The notes below the pieces were generated by a model that was not told where the DNA came from, did not search any database, and saw only the letters and a list, made by a program, of their open reading frames with translations. A stretch of DNA of 64,000 nt from CADEEN01 sp963740395 (GTDB lineage Bacteria; Pseudomonadota; Gammaproteobacteria; Burkholderiales; Burkholderiaceae_C): assembly GCA_963740395.1 (NCBI GenBank), contig CAVUEP010000006.1:29320-93319 (forward strand). The letters run 5' to 3'. Shown here one piece after another: positions 38,676 to 46,258 of this stretch. How positions within the stretch are numbered: the stretch's first letter is position 1; each line of letters starts with the position of its first letter. A program made the position numbers and the translations under genes.

Positions 38676-39098
38676 ATGCTGGTCAGACTCATGTACGCCA
38701 GCCGCGCCGTGCCCGCGGTCGACCAGGAAGAGCTGGTCGCGATCCTGAAGACGAGCAAGGCCAACAACCCCAAGAACGGCGTGACCGGCGTGCTGTGCCT
38801 TTCGGGCGGCATCTTCATGCAGGTCCTCGAGGGCGGGCGTGGCGCGGTCAACAAGCTCTACAACCGCATCACGGCCGACGCACGCCACAGCGATGTGACG
38901 TTGCTCAGCTACGAGGAAATCGCCGAACGGCACTTTGCCGGCTGGTCGATGGGCCAGGTCAACATGGCGCGCCTGAACCCGGCGTTGCTGCTGAAGTATT
39001 CCGAGTGCGCGCGGCTGGACCCGTACGCGATCAGCGGCAAGGTCTCGGCAGCGCTGTTCGATGAGCTGGTCGCGACGGCGTCGGTGATGGGCCAGTAA
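38676..39098 (+). CDS. Short BLUF-domain blue-light sensor
   Basis: A 140-residue FAD-binding photoreceptor. The key residues fit the BLUF consensus: Tyr7 (RLMYASRA), Asn31 (ANNPKNGVTG) and Gln49 (IFMQVLEGG), with Trp90 (HFAGWSMG). The spacings (24, 18, 41) equal those remembered for AppA. No output domain is present, so it should act through a partner protein. The ATG at 38676 is separated from the folE stop by one base; a second in-frame ATG at 38664 overlaps folE. The pairing with pterin synthesis is the notable point. Repeat B follows 5 bp after the stop. Confidence 0.93.
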   Translation: MLVRLMYASRAVPAVDQEELVAILKTSKANNPKNGVTGVLCLSGGIFMQVLEGGRGAVNKLYNRITADARHSDVTLLSYEEIAERHFAGWSMGQVNMARLNPALLLKYSECARLDPYAISGKVSAALFDELVATASVMGQ

Positions 39099-39103
39099 CC
39101 GAC

Positions 39104-39142
39104 CCACCCCCGAAGCGGCTTCGCCGCTTCCCCTCAAGGGGG
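39104..39142 (-). repeat. Intergenic hairpin repeat, copy B
   Basis: Reverse-oriented near copy of the element at 18029-18067, 37 of 39 bases identical. On the plus strand it has an 8-bp stem GAAGCGGC / GCCGCTTC with a TTC loop, flanked by C5 and G5 runs. It follows the BLUF gene by 5 bp and may serve as its terminator. Confidence 0.8.
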
Positions 39143-39262
39143 CCGAGGACCGCGGCGCCAAGCCGGCCTGCGCCAGCTTGGACGGTCCGAGGAATGGCTG
39201 CGTCTCGCGGCCATGCGGCCTGGCAAAACCAGTTCCGCGGCGCTCGCCCGCTTCGATCAGTG

Positions 39263-40543
39263 CTACGTCAGCGTATCCGCCCAGATCGTGCGCGCCCAGT
39301 TCCAGGCATAGCCGCCCTCGAGCTCGGTCGGCCCGGGCGAGACGCCGCCCGACCCCGCCACGGTCTTGAAGGTCTTCTCGGCCGCCACGTACTCGTGCAC
39401 GCTGGCCACGTGGATCACGTTCCTGGCGTCGGTGAAGCTGTAGCAGGTGTTGGTCAGCATCGGCGCCGGATTGACCGCCCAACCCGACAGCTCGGCCACC
39501 ACCGCGGCGGCGGCGACCTTGGCATGGCTGTTGGCCATGTGGCCGCTCTTGGGCATCAGGGGCGCAGACTGGGTCGAGTCGCCGAGCACATGGATGTCCT
39601 TCGCCGCGGTGCTCTCGAACGTCAGGAAATTGACATGGCACCAGCGCGCATTGGCATTGGCCAATCCGGTCTGCACCGCGATCGCGCCGGCCCGCATCAT
39701 CGGCACCACGTTCAGCACATCGGCCTTGACGTCCTGCTGGACCTCGAACTTGATGGTGCCGGTACGCGTGTCGACCGCAGCCGCCCGGTGCTGCGGGCGG
39801 TACTCGAGGATGTCCTTGTACTGCTCGGCCCAGACCTTCTTGAACAGCGGCCCCTTGCTCGTGACGTCCTGGTTGGCGTCGAGCACCAGCACCTTGCTCC
39901 GGGGCTTGGCCGCCTTGAAGTAGCTCGCCACCTGGCACGCGCGTTCGTACGGCCCGGGCGGGCAGCGGTACGGCGACTCGGGGATCGTCAGCGCATAGAC
40001 GCCGCCGTCGGGCATGGCTTCGAGCTGGCGCCGCAGCGCCATCGTCTCGGGCCCGGCCTTCCACGCATGCAGCACACGGCCCTCGGCGTTGGCTGCGCGC
40101 AGGCCGGCCACGCTGTCGAGCAGCAGATCGATGCCGGGCGAGAGGATCAGCTTGTCGTAGGCGATCGTCGGCCCCGAGGCCAGCACGGCCACCTTCTTCA
40201 CCGGGTCGATGCTGGCGACGGTGTCCTTGATCACGCGCACGCCGTGGTTGCGCGCCAGCGCCGTGTATGGCGTGGTGATGTCGGCCATGGTCTTGCTGCC
40301 ACCCAGCACCAGGTTGCTGATCGGGCAGGAGATGAACGCGTCGTTGGGCTCGATCAGCGTGACCTCGATCTTCTGGTCCGAGAACAGCCGCACGTACTTG
40401 GCCGCCGTGGCGCCGCCGTAGCCGCCTCCGACCACCAGCACACGCGCCTTGGCAGGAATTGCGCTGCTCATGCCGGCGCAGCCGGCCAGCGCCAGCAGCC
40501 CTGCGGAGCCGGTGCCCTGCAGCAGATGTCGTCTTTGCAACAT
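39263..40543 (-). CDS. fccB: Flavocytochrome c sulfide dehydrogenase, flavin subunit
   Basis: A 426-residue FAD enzyme that oxidises sulfide to sulfur and passes electrons to FccA. A Tat-type signal (QRRHLLQGTGSAGLLALAGC) starts the protein; the FAD motif is VLVVGGGYGGATAAKYV. Redox cysteines lie in AFISCPISNLVLGG and YRCPPGPYERACQVASYFK. The C-terminus (GVSPGPTELEGGYAWNWART) fits the family. It starts 12 bp after the cytochrome gene. A role as sulfide dehydrogenase (SoxF/FccB) is likely; other thiol oxidations cannot be excluded. Confidence 0.92.
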   Translation of the reverse strand: MLQRRHLLQGTGSAGLLALAGCAGMSSAIPAKARVLVVGGGYGGATAAKYVRLFSDQKIEVTLIEPNDAFISCPISNLVLGGSKTMADITTPYTALARNHGVRVIKDTVASIDPVKKVAVLASGPTIAYDKLILSPGIDLLLDSVAGLRAANAEGRVLHAWKAGPETMALRRQLEAMPDGGVYALTIPESPYRCPPGPYERACQVASYFKAAKPRSKVLVLDANQDVTSKGPLFKKVWAEQYKDILEYRPQHRAAAVDTRTGTIKFEVQQDVKADVLNVVPMMRAGAIAVQTGLANANARWCHVNFLTFESTAAKDIHVLGDSTQSAPLMPKSGHMANSHAKVAAAAVVAELSGWAVNPAPMLTNTCYSFTDARNVIHVASVHEYVAAEKTFKTVAGSGGVSPGPTELEGGYAWNWARTIWADTLT

Positions 40544-40554
40544 GACGCGCCCCT

Positions 40555-40884
40555 TCACTTCTTTTGCGCCGCGAAGTAGGCGGCAATCTGATCGATCTGC
40601 GCATCGCTGTAGCCCTTGGCCAGCTGGTGCATCACCGTCGCCGGACGCGTGCCGGCCTTGAAGGTTCTCAGCTGCTCGGTCATGTAGGGCGCCGGCATGC
40701 CCGCGAGTCCGGGCACCGCCGCCCCCTGGACCGCGCGGCCCTCGGTGCCATGGCAGTTGGCGCAGGTCGCGGCCAGTGCCCGCGTCTGCAACGCCGCGGC
40801 GTTCTGCGCTGCTGCGGGCCATGCTGCAGCGAGCAGCATCAACATCGACAGAGGTCTCAGCAGGGGCGGGTGCCATCGCATCAT
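40555..40884 (-). CDS. fccA: Flavocytochrome c cytochrome subunit (class I c-type)
   Basis: A 109-residue periplasmic monohaem cytochrome c. A Sec signal peptide (LRPLSMLMLLAAAWPAAAQ) is followed by the haem motif CANCH, a class I core (GTEGRAVQGAAVPGLAGMPA) and a distal Met in VMHQLAKGYSDAQIDQIAAY. It is 12 bp upstream of fccB. Start at 40884; a Met one codon later is equally possible. Confidence 0.9.
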   Translation of the reverse strand: MMRWHPPLLRPLSMLMLLAAAWPAAAQNAAALQTRALAATCANCHGTEGRAVQGAAVPGLAGMPAPYMTEQLRTFKAGTRPATVMHQLAKGYSDAQIDQIAAYFAAQKK

Positions 40885-40909
40885 GGTGTTCTCCTCGGCG
40901 CAGCGGCCA

Positions 40910-41803
40910 TCATTGAATCGTCGGTTCAACCTCAATGTACTGACGCGCCAACTCTGGCGGCACAGGGGAATCCAGTAGGGCGCAACTCAGGCGCAACGCG
41001 TCGGCAGCAAATGGATGCAGCATCGACCCTTCGGTCAGCGACCGCGCGGTCTCGAACCAGATGCGGACCAACACCGGGCGCAGCATCCACGGCAGGGCCT
41101 GCAGCACGCGCAGCGCGCGCAACGTGGCGTCGATATCGTGACGCTCGCGCGGGGGCAGTGTGATGCGTTCCCGCCACGGCGCGACGACGGTGTCGTACCA
41201 GCTCTGGTTCGGCGACGCGTCGCCACTCAGATCGACGGTCACGTCGGGCGCCGGCACCATGTGCGACAGGAAGCCGCTGAAGACGCAGGCCTTCAGGGCT
41301 TGAGCAATGTCAAGGTCGTCGAGTTCCATCTCGGCCGCGGCGGGCGGCGCCACCACGCTGCCGGCGAGCAGGTGACGCAGGGCCACCCAGCGCAGCTGAT
41401 CCATCTGCGTGACCATGCCGTCCGCCGCCATCACGCGTCGTGCAGCGCTGAGCAGTTCATGCCGCGGATCGACCGGTCCCGGGGCGAGCCGGCGCGTGAA
41501 GGTCTCGAACCAGGGCAGCCGATGCGTCTGCGGCAAGGTCAGCACGTCTGCAAGCACGCGCTCGGCGTCGACCAGGCCGGGCACCTCCTCGAACCAGGCC
41601 GCCCGCTCGCGCTTGCTGCCCGGCTTGAGCATCAGCGCCAGCGTCGCCGCCTGCCACTGCGCCGGCTCGCGCAGGGCGTGCAGCCGCACCACCGCGTCGC
41701 GCAGCGCGGGGTCGCTGCGGTCAACGCGCGGCGCCTTCACATGCACCAGGCGACCCGATCGCGGCAGGGTGGTCGGAGAGGACGGAGTCGACATGCGGAC
41801 CAT
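40910..41803 (-). CDS. Hypothetical protein, largely helical
   Basis: A 297-residue soluble protein of unknown family. It is helix-rich, with LLSAARRVMAADGMVTQMDQ as a TerB-like 'next-round' segment, resembling the C-terminal region of some Burkholderiales M48 peptidases, but no HExxH is present. The Trp-rich segment LPWMLRPVLVRIWFETARSL lies near the C-terminus. I choose the ATG at 41803 (MVRMSTPSSPTTL). It is 72 bp downstream of queC on the same strand and 26 bp upstream of fccA, so it may be cotranscribed with either. Function not assignable. Confidence 0.65.
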   Translation of the reverse strand: MVRMSTPSSPTTLPRSGRLVHVKAPRVDRSDPALRDAVVRLHALREPAQWQAATLALMLKPGSKRERAAWFEEVPGLVDAERVLADVLTLPQTHRLPWFETFTRRLAPGPVDPRHELLSAARRVMAADGMVTQMDQLRWVALRHLLAGSVVAPPAAAEMELDDLDIAQALKACVFSGFLSHMVPAPDVTVDLSGDASPNQSWYDTVVAPWRERITLPPRERHDIDATLRALRVLQALPWMLRPVLVRIWFETARSLTEGSMLHPFAADALRLSCALLDSPVPPELARQYIEVEPTIQ

Positions 41804-41874
41804 TGCAACATGAACTGCGACCCTTGAGGAGTCGCGTCCCACCCTAGGGTCAAGGGTGGGTCAAGCCCTGGCCA

Positions 41875-42583
41875 TCAAGCGCCTGCATCACGCCAGCGCT
41901 CATAGCCGCTGCGCCTGAGCACGCAGGCCGGACAGCGCGCGCAGCCCCAGCCCCAGGGGTGGCGCACGCTGCGCTCGCCCAGGTAGCAGCTGTGGCTGTG
42001 CTCGGTGATCAGGGCGGTCAGCGCGTCGCCGCCGAACTGCTGCGCCAGGGCCCAGGTCGGCCGCCTTGTCGATGAACATCAGCGGCGTCTCGATCGTCAT
42101 CGCCGTGCCCAGGCCCAGGCTCAGGGCGACCTGCTGCGCCTTGAGGGTGTTGTCGCGGCAATCGGGGTAGCCCGAATAATCGGTCTCGCACATGCCGGCC
42201 ACCAGCACCGAGGCGCCGCGCCGGTAGGCCAGCGCCGCGGCCAGGGTCAGGAACAGCAGATTGCGCGCCGGGACGAAGGTGTTGGGCAGGCCGCCGGCCT
42301 GCATCTCGATGGCGCGCTCGCGGGTCAAGGCGCTGTCGCCGAGTTGCGCCAGCACGCCGGCGTCGATCAGGTGGTCCTCGCCGAGGCGATCCGCCCACTG
42401 CGGGAAGCCCGCGCGCAATTCGCGCAGCACGGTCACCCGGCAATCGAGTTCGACGCGGTGGCGCTGGCGGTAGTCGAAGCCGACGGTCTCGACTTGGGCG
42501 AATCGTTCCAGGGCCCAGGCCAGGCAGACGCTCGAATCCTGGCCACCGGAGAACAGCACCAGCGCCTTGCGCGGATCCGTCAT
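41875..42583 (-). CDS. queC: 7-cyano-7-deazaguanine synthase QueC
   Basis: ATP-dependent amidation of CDG to preQ0 in queuosine synthesis. Motifs are the PP-loop KALVLFSGGQDSSVCLAWAL, FVPARNLLFLTLAAALAYRR and YPDCRDNTLKA, and a C-terminal zinc site (CYLGERSVRH, CARCPACVLRR). The frame changes near 42060 with one extra base: DKAATWALAQQFGG is restored in the other frame and runs to the stop at 41875. Start ATG at 42583. It lies downstream of proA on the same strand; the overlap of the intervening tandem repeat is described at 42603-42660. Confidence 0.92.
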
Positions 42584-42602
42584 GGCAACTCAGCAGCGCA
42601 AG

Positions 42603-42660
42603 TCGCCCATGCGCGCGCTCAAGCGCGCACCTCGCCCACGCGCGCGGTCATGCGCGCACC
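42603..42660. repeat. Two tandem 29-bp copies at the end of proA
   Basis: Copy 1 is 42603-42631 and copy 2 is 42632-42660; 26 of 29 positions match (TCGCCCAYGCGCGCG then TCA.GCGCGCACC). Copy 2 contains the last codons and stop of proA. It may be a local slippage duplication of the gene end, and its GC alternation could form a hairpin. Confidence 0.8.
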
Positions 42661-43929
42661 TCACCATTGCCGAGCACGATCCATTTCAGCGAGGTCAGCC
42701 CTTCCAGGCCGACCGGCCCGCGGGCGTGCAGCTTGTCGGTGCTGATGCCGATCTCGGCCCCCAGGCCGTACTCGAAGCCGTCGGCGAAGCGGGTGCTGGC
42801 ATTGACCATCACGCTGGCCGAATCGACCTCGCGCAGGAAGCGCATGGCATGCTCGTGCCGACTCGTCAGGATGGCGTCGGTGTGGTGCGAGCCGTAGCGG
42901 TCGATGTGGTCGATGGCCTCGTCCAGCGAGTCGACGACCTTGACGCTGATGACGGCGGCCAGGTACTCCTCGGCCCAATCGGCCTCGGTCGCGTCGACGA
43001 CTGTGGCACCGGCGACGCCGCTGAGCAGCGCCTTGCTTGCTGGGCAGCAACGCATTTCGACCGCCTTGGCGGCAAACAGTGCGCCCAGGCGCGGCAGGAA
43101 CGCTGCCGCCGCGTCGCGATGCACCAGCAGCGACTCGGCGGCATTGCAGGGGCTGAACTTCTGCGTCTTGGCGTTGTCGGTGACGCGCAGCGCCATCTCC
43201 AGGTCGACCTCGGCGTCGACATAGACATGGCAGTTGCCGTCCAGGTGCTTGAGCACCGGCACCTTGGACTCGGCGCTGATGCGCTCGATCAGGCCCTTGC
43301 CGCCGCGCGGGATGATCAGGTCGACGAATTCGGGCATCGTGATCAGGCGTCCGACTGCGGCCCGGTCTGTCGTGGCCACCAGTTGCACCGCTTCAGGCGG
43401 CAAGCCGGCCTGGGCCAGCGCGGCCTGCACGAGTTGCGCCAGCGCCAGGTTGCTGTGGATGGCCTCGGAGCCGCCGCGCAGGATCGCTGCATTGCCGCTC
43501 TTGATGGCCAGCGAGGCGGCCTCGATCGTCACGTTGGGTCGGCTTTCGTAGATCATGCCGAACACGCCCAGCGGCACGCGCATCTGGCCGACGCGGATGC
43601 CGCTCGGGCGCTGCTTGACCTGGCTGATCTCGCCCACCGGGTCGGGCATCGCCGCGAGTTGCTCGCAGCCCTGGGCCACGGTTTCGATGATCGGCTGGGG
43701 TCAGCTTCAGGCGGTCGACCAGGGGCGCGGCCAGGCCCGCCGCCCGTGCCGCGGCAATGTCCTTCGCGTTGGCGAGCTGCAACGCCTCGGTCTCGTGACG
43801 CAGCCGCTCGGCCAGCGCGCGCAACGCCGCGTTCTTGGCCGCGGTGCTGGCGGCGGCCATCTGCCGCGACGCCGCGCGCGCCGCCGCGCCGACGTGGGCC
43901 ATGGTGGCAGCGATGTCGTCCGAACTCAT
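42648..43929 (-). CDS. proA: Gamma-glutamyl phosphate reductase
   Basis: NADPH-dependent reduction of glutamyl phosphate to glutamate semialdehyde in proline synthesis. About 427 residues. Family segments are VPLGVFGMIYESRPNVTIEA, LKSGNAAILRGGSEA-type (IKSGNAAILRGGSEAIHSN), MPEFVDLIIPRGGKGLI, HLDGNCHVYVDAEVD and KFSPCNAAESLLVH, the last holding the catalytic Cys. The frame changes near 43697 by one extra base; PAIIETVAQGCEQLAAMPDP resumes afterwards. Start at 43929 (MSSDDIAATMAHVG). Confidence 0.95.
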
Positions 43930-43975
43930 GCCGGGATTGTCTGCGAAACGGCTCGTTGGCGCGGGCCGCAAGGGA

Positions 43976-44962
43976 TCAGTCCAGCCAGGCCAGCAGCGCC
44001 AACCAGAGCGTCAGCGTGGCGGCGAAGGCCAAGGTCGAGAACACGATGGCCGCCGTGGCCTCGGCTTCGCGTGTGCCGTAGCGCTGGGCAAATACCAGTG
44101 GGTTGCTGCCCACCGGCAACGCCGCCATGACCACCAGCACGCCCAACGGCACCCCGGTCAGCCCGAAGCCCCAGCGCGCCACCACCAGCACCAGCGCGGG
44201 CATCACCAGCAGCTTGAGCAGCGAGAGGCCGACCGCGCCGCGCACATGGCCCTGCACGCCGTAGTAGGCCAACGACAGACCGATCAGCACCAGGCACAGC
44301 GGCACCACGGCGGAGCCGAGCACGAAGAATGTTTCGTCGAGGATCGGATGCAGGCCCAGCCCGGTGGCGTTCCAGGCCAGTCCGGCCAAGACCGGCAGCA
44401 CCACCGGATGGATCACGGTATTGCGCACCGTCGTGGCCAGTGTCGCGCCCAGCGCCGCGGGTGGGCGGCCGGGCGTCGGCGCCCTCGCCACGTCCAACTC
44501 GGCGAGCACCGTGCTCAGCGTCAAGAGAAACAGCGCGTGCAGGCTGACCAACCCGACGTGGATTCCCAGGCCGAGTTCGCCGAACAGCGCCGCCGACAAC
44601 GGGATGCCCAGTTGCACGCTGTTGCCGAAGCTGCCCGACAGGGCGCGCACCGCGGGCGCGGCCGCGCCATGCCTCAGGCCTGCGCCGCGCGCACGTTGCC
44701 AGGCGTAGATGGCCAGCAGCAGTGCCGCCGCAGGCAGGAAGAAGGCCCACACGACCCGCCAGGGAAGCGTCGCGAAGTCCAGTCTGATGGTGGTGCGCAA
44801 CAACAGCGCCGGCACGAAGATGTAAAAGGCTGCGTTGCTGAGCACGCGCGCCGGGTCGCTGCTGTCGTTGCCGCTGCCGAGCCAGCGCATGCGCCCGGCC
44901 GCCCAGCCCAGAGCGACCGTGAAGGCGATCGCCAACAGCTTGTAGAGAACGGCGCCGCTCAT
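43976..44962 (-). CDS. AEC family transporter (auxin efflux carrier-type)
   Basis: A 328-residue permease with about ten transmembrane helices. Family features are GSFGNSVQLGIPLSAALFGE, NTVIHPVVLPVLAGLAWNA, VVPLCLVLIGLSLAYYGVQ and AALPVGSNPLVFAQRYG. Such transporters move small organic anions. The substrate is unknown. Start at 44962. It is divergent from the Bug-type binding protein gene, and the two could serve related organic acids. The 160 bp between the starts hold a TTGACA at 45054-45059 but no convincing -10. Confidence 0.88.
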   Translation of the reverse strand: MSGAVLYKLLAIAFTVALGWAAGRMRWLGSGNDSSDPARVLSNAAFYIFVPALLLRTTIRLDFATLPWRVVWAFFLPAAALLLAIYAWQRARGAGLRHGAAAPAVRALSGSFGNSVQLGIPLSAALFGELGLGIHVGLVSLHALFLLTLSTVLAELDVARAPTPGRPPAALGATLATTVRNTVIHPVVLPVLAGLAWNATGLGLHPILDETFFVLGSAVVPLCLVLIGLSLAYYGVQGHVRGAVGLSLLKLLVMPALVLVVARWGFGLTGVPLGVLVVMAALPVGSNPLVFAQRYGTREAEATAAIVFSTLAFAATLTLWLALLAWLD

Positions 44963-45122
44963 GGCCACGCGACGCTGCCGCCGGCACGCGCCCCGCACGA
45001 GATAGGTGGATCGTTAAGCATTGCGCAGAGTTCGTCGACGCGGCGCCGGCAATTGACACGGCGCGGCTTAGCATCCAGGCTTTGCAATGCCGTCGCGCCC
45101 ATCGTGGACGCAGAGGTTGTCA

Positions 45123-46235
45123 ATGAACGCACTGTCGACTCGTCGCTTTCTCAAATTGTGTCAGAGGCAACCGGCGTCTCTCGCACGCTGGCCCCGGCGC
45201 TGGCGTCAGGCCCTGGCGGCCACGCTGATCGGCGTCGCGCTGCCGGCGCTGGCCTGGGAGCCCACGGCGCCCGTCGAGCTCGTCGTGCCCGCAGGCACCG
45301 GCGGCGGCGCCGACCAGATGGCGCGGTTCATCCAGCAGCTCGTGGCCAAGCATGGCCTGATGAAGCAGCCGCTGACGGTGTCCAACAAGTCGGGCAACTC
45401 GGGCGCCGAAGGCTTGCAGGACGTGAAGGCTGCGCGCGGCAACCCGCACAAGTTGATCATCACCTTGTCCAACCTGTTCACGACGCCGCTGGCCACCGGC
45501 ACCGACTTCAACTGGCGCGACATCACGCCGGTGCAGATGCTCGCACTCGACCAGTTCGTGCTCTGGGTCAATGCCGAGTCGCCATACAAGTCGGCCAAGG
45601 ACTTGATGGACGCGATGCGGACCGGCGCCCCCGGCGGCCTCAAGCTCGGCGGCACCGGCAGCAAGCAGGAGGACCAACTGATCAGCGTGCTGCTCGAGAC
45701 CGCGGCCGAGACGCGTCTGGGCTACGTACCCCTCAAGGGCGGTGGCGACGTGGCCCGGTCGCTGGCCGCGCGCGAGGTCGACATGACGGTCAACAACCCG
45801 ATCGAGGCCGCCAAGCTGTGGTCCGAGGGCAAGGTACGTCCCCTGTGCGTGTTCGACGGCAAGAAGCTGACCTACCCCGGCAAGATCGCCGGCAACCAGA
45901 GCTGGAACGATGTGCCGACCTGCATGTCCTTCGGTATCCCGGTGCAGTACCTGATGATGCGCGCCATCTTCATGTCGCCTGGCGCCAGCGCGGAGCAAGT
46001 GGCCTATTACGCCGGCGTGCTGGACAAGGTGCGGGCACTGCCCGAGTGGCAGCAGTTCATGGCCCAGGGCGCCTTCAATCAGACCACGATGGCCGGCGAG
46101 CCGTTCACGGTCTGGCTCGACCGCACCGAGAGCTTCCATCGTGTGTTGATGCGCGAAGCCAAGTTGATGCACTCGCAGTCGGCGGCGGCCAAGACCGTGC
46201 CTGCGGGGCCGGCACAGACCCCCGCCAAGAAATAG
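45123..46235 (+). CDS. Bug-family tripartite tricarboxylate transporter substrate-binding protein
   Basis: A 370-residue periplasmic binding protein of the TctC/Bug family. The signal region is RRWRQALAATLIGVALPALAW. The mature domain shows PVELVVPAGTGGGADQMARF (the first strand and ligand loop), VSNKSGNSGAEGL, LKLGGTGSKQEDQL and KGGGDVARSLAAREVDMTVN. Ligands are usually carboxylates; the actual one is unknown. The permease genes TctA and TctB are not adjacent, so it may be one of many orphan Bug proteins. The start ATG at 45123 gives a somewhat long n-region; it is convergent with topB. Confidence 0.9.
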   Translation: MNALSTRRFLKLCQRQPASLARWPRRWRQALAATLIGVALPALAWEPTAPVELVVPAGTGGGADQMARFIQQLVAKHGLMKQPLTVSNKSGNSGAEGLQDVKAARGNPHKLIITLSNLFTTPLATGTDFNWRDITPVQMLALDQFVLWVNAESPYKSAKDLMDAMRTGAPGGLKLGGTGSKQEDQLISVLLETAAETRLGYVPLKGGGDVARSLAAREVDMTVNNPIEAAKLWSEGKVRPLCVFDGKKLTYPGKIAGNQSWNDVPTCMSFGIPVQYLMMRAIFMSPGASAEQVAYYAGVLDKVRALPEWQQFMAQGAFNQTTMAGEPFTVWLDRTESFHRVLMREAKLMHSQSAAAKTVPAGPAQTPAKK

Positions 46236-46258
46236 GGCGCCACGCCGGGGCCGCCGGT

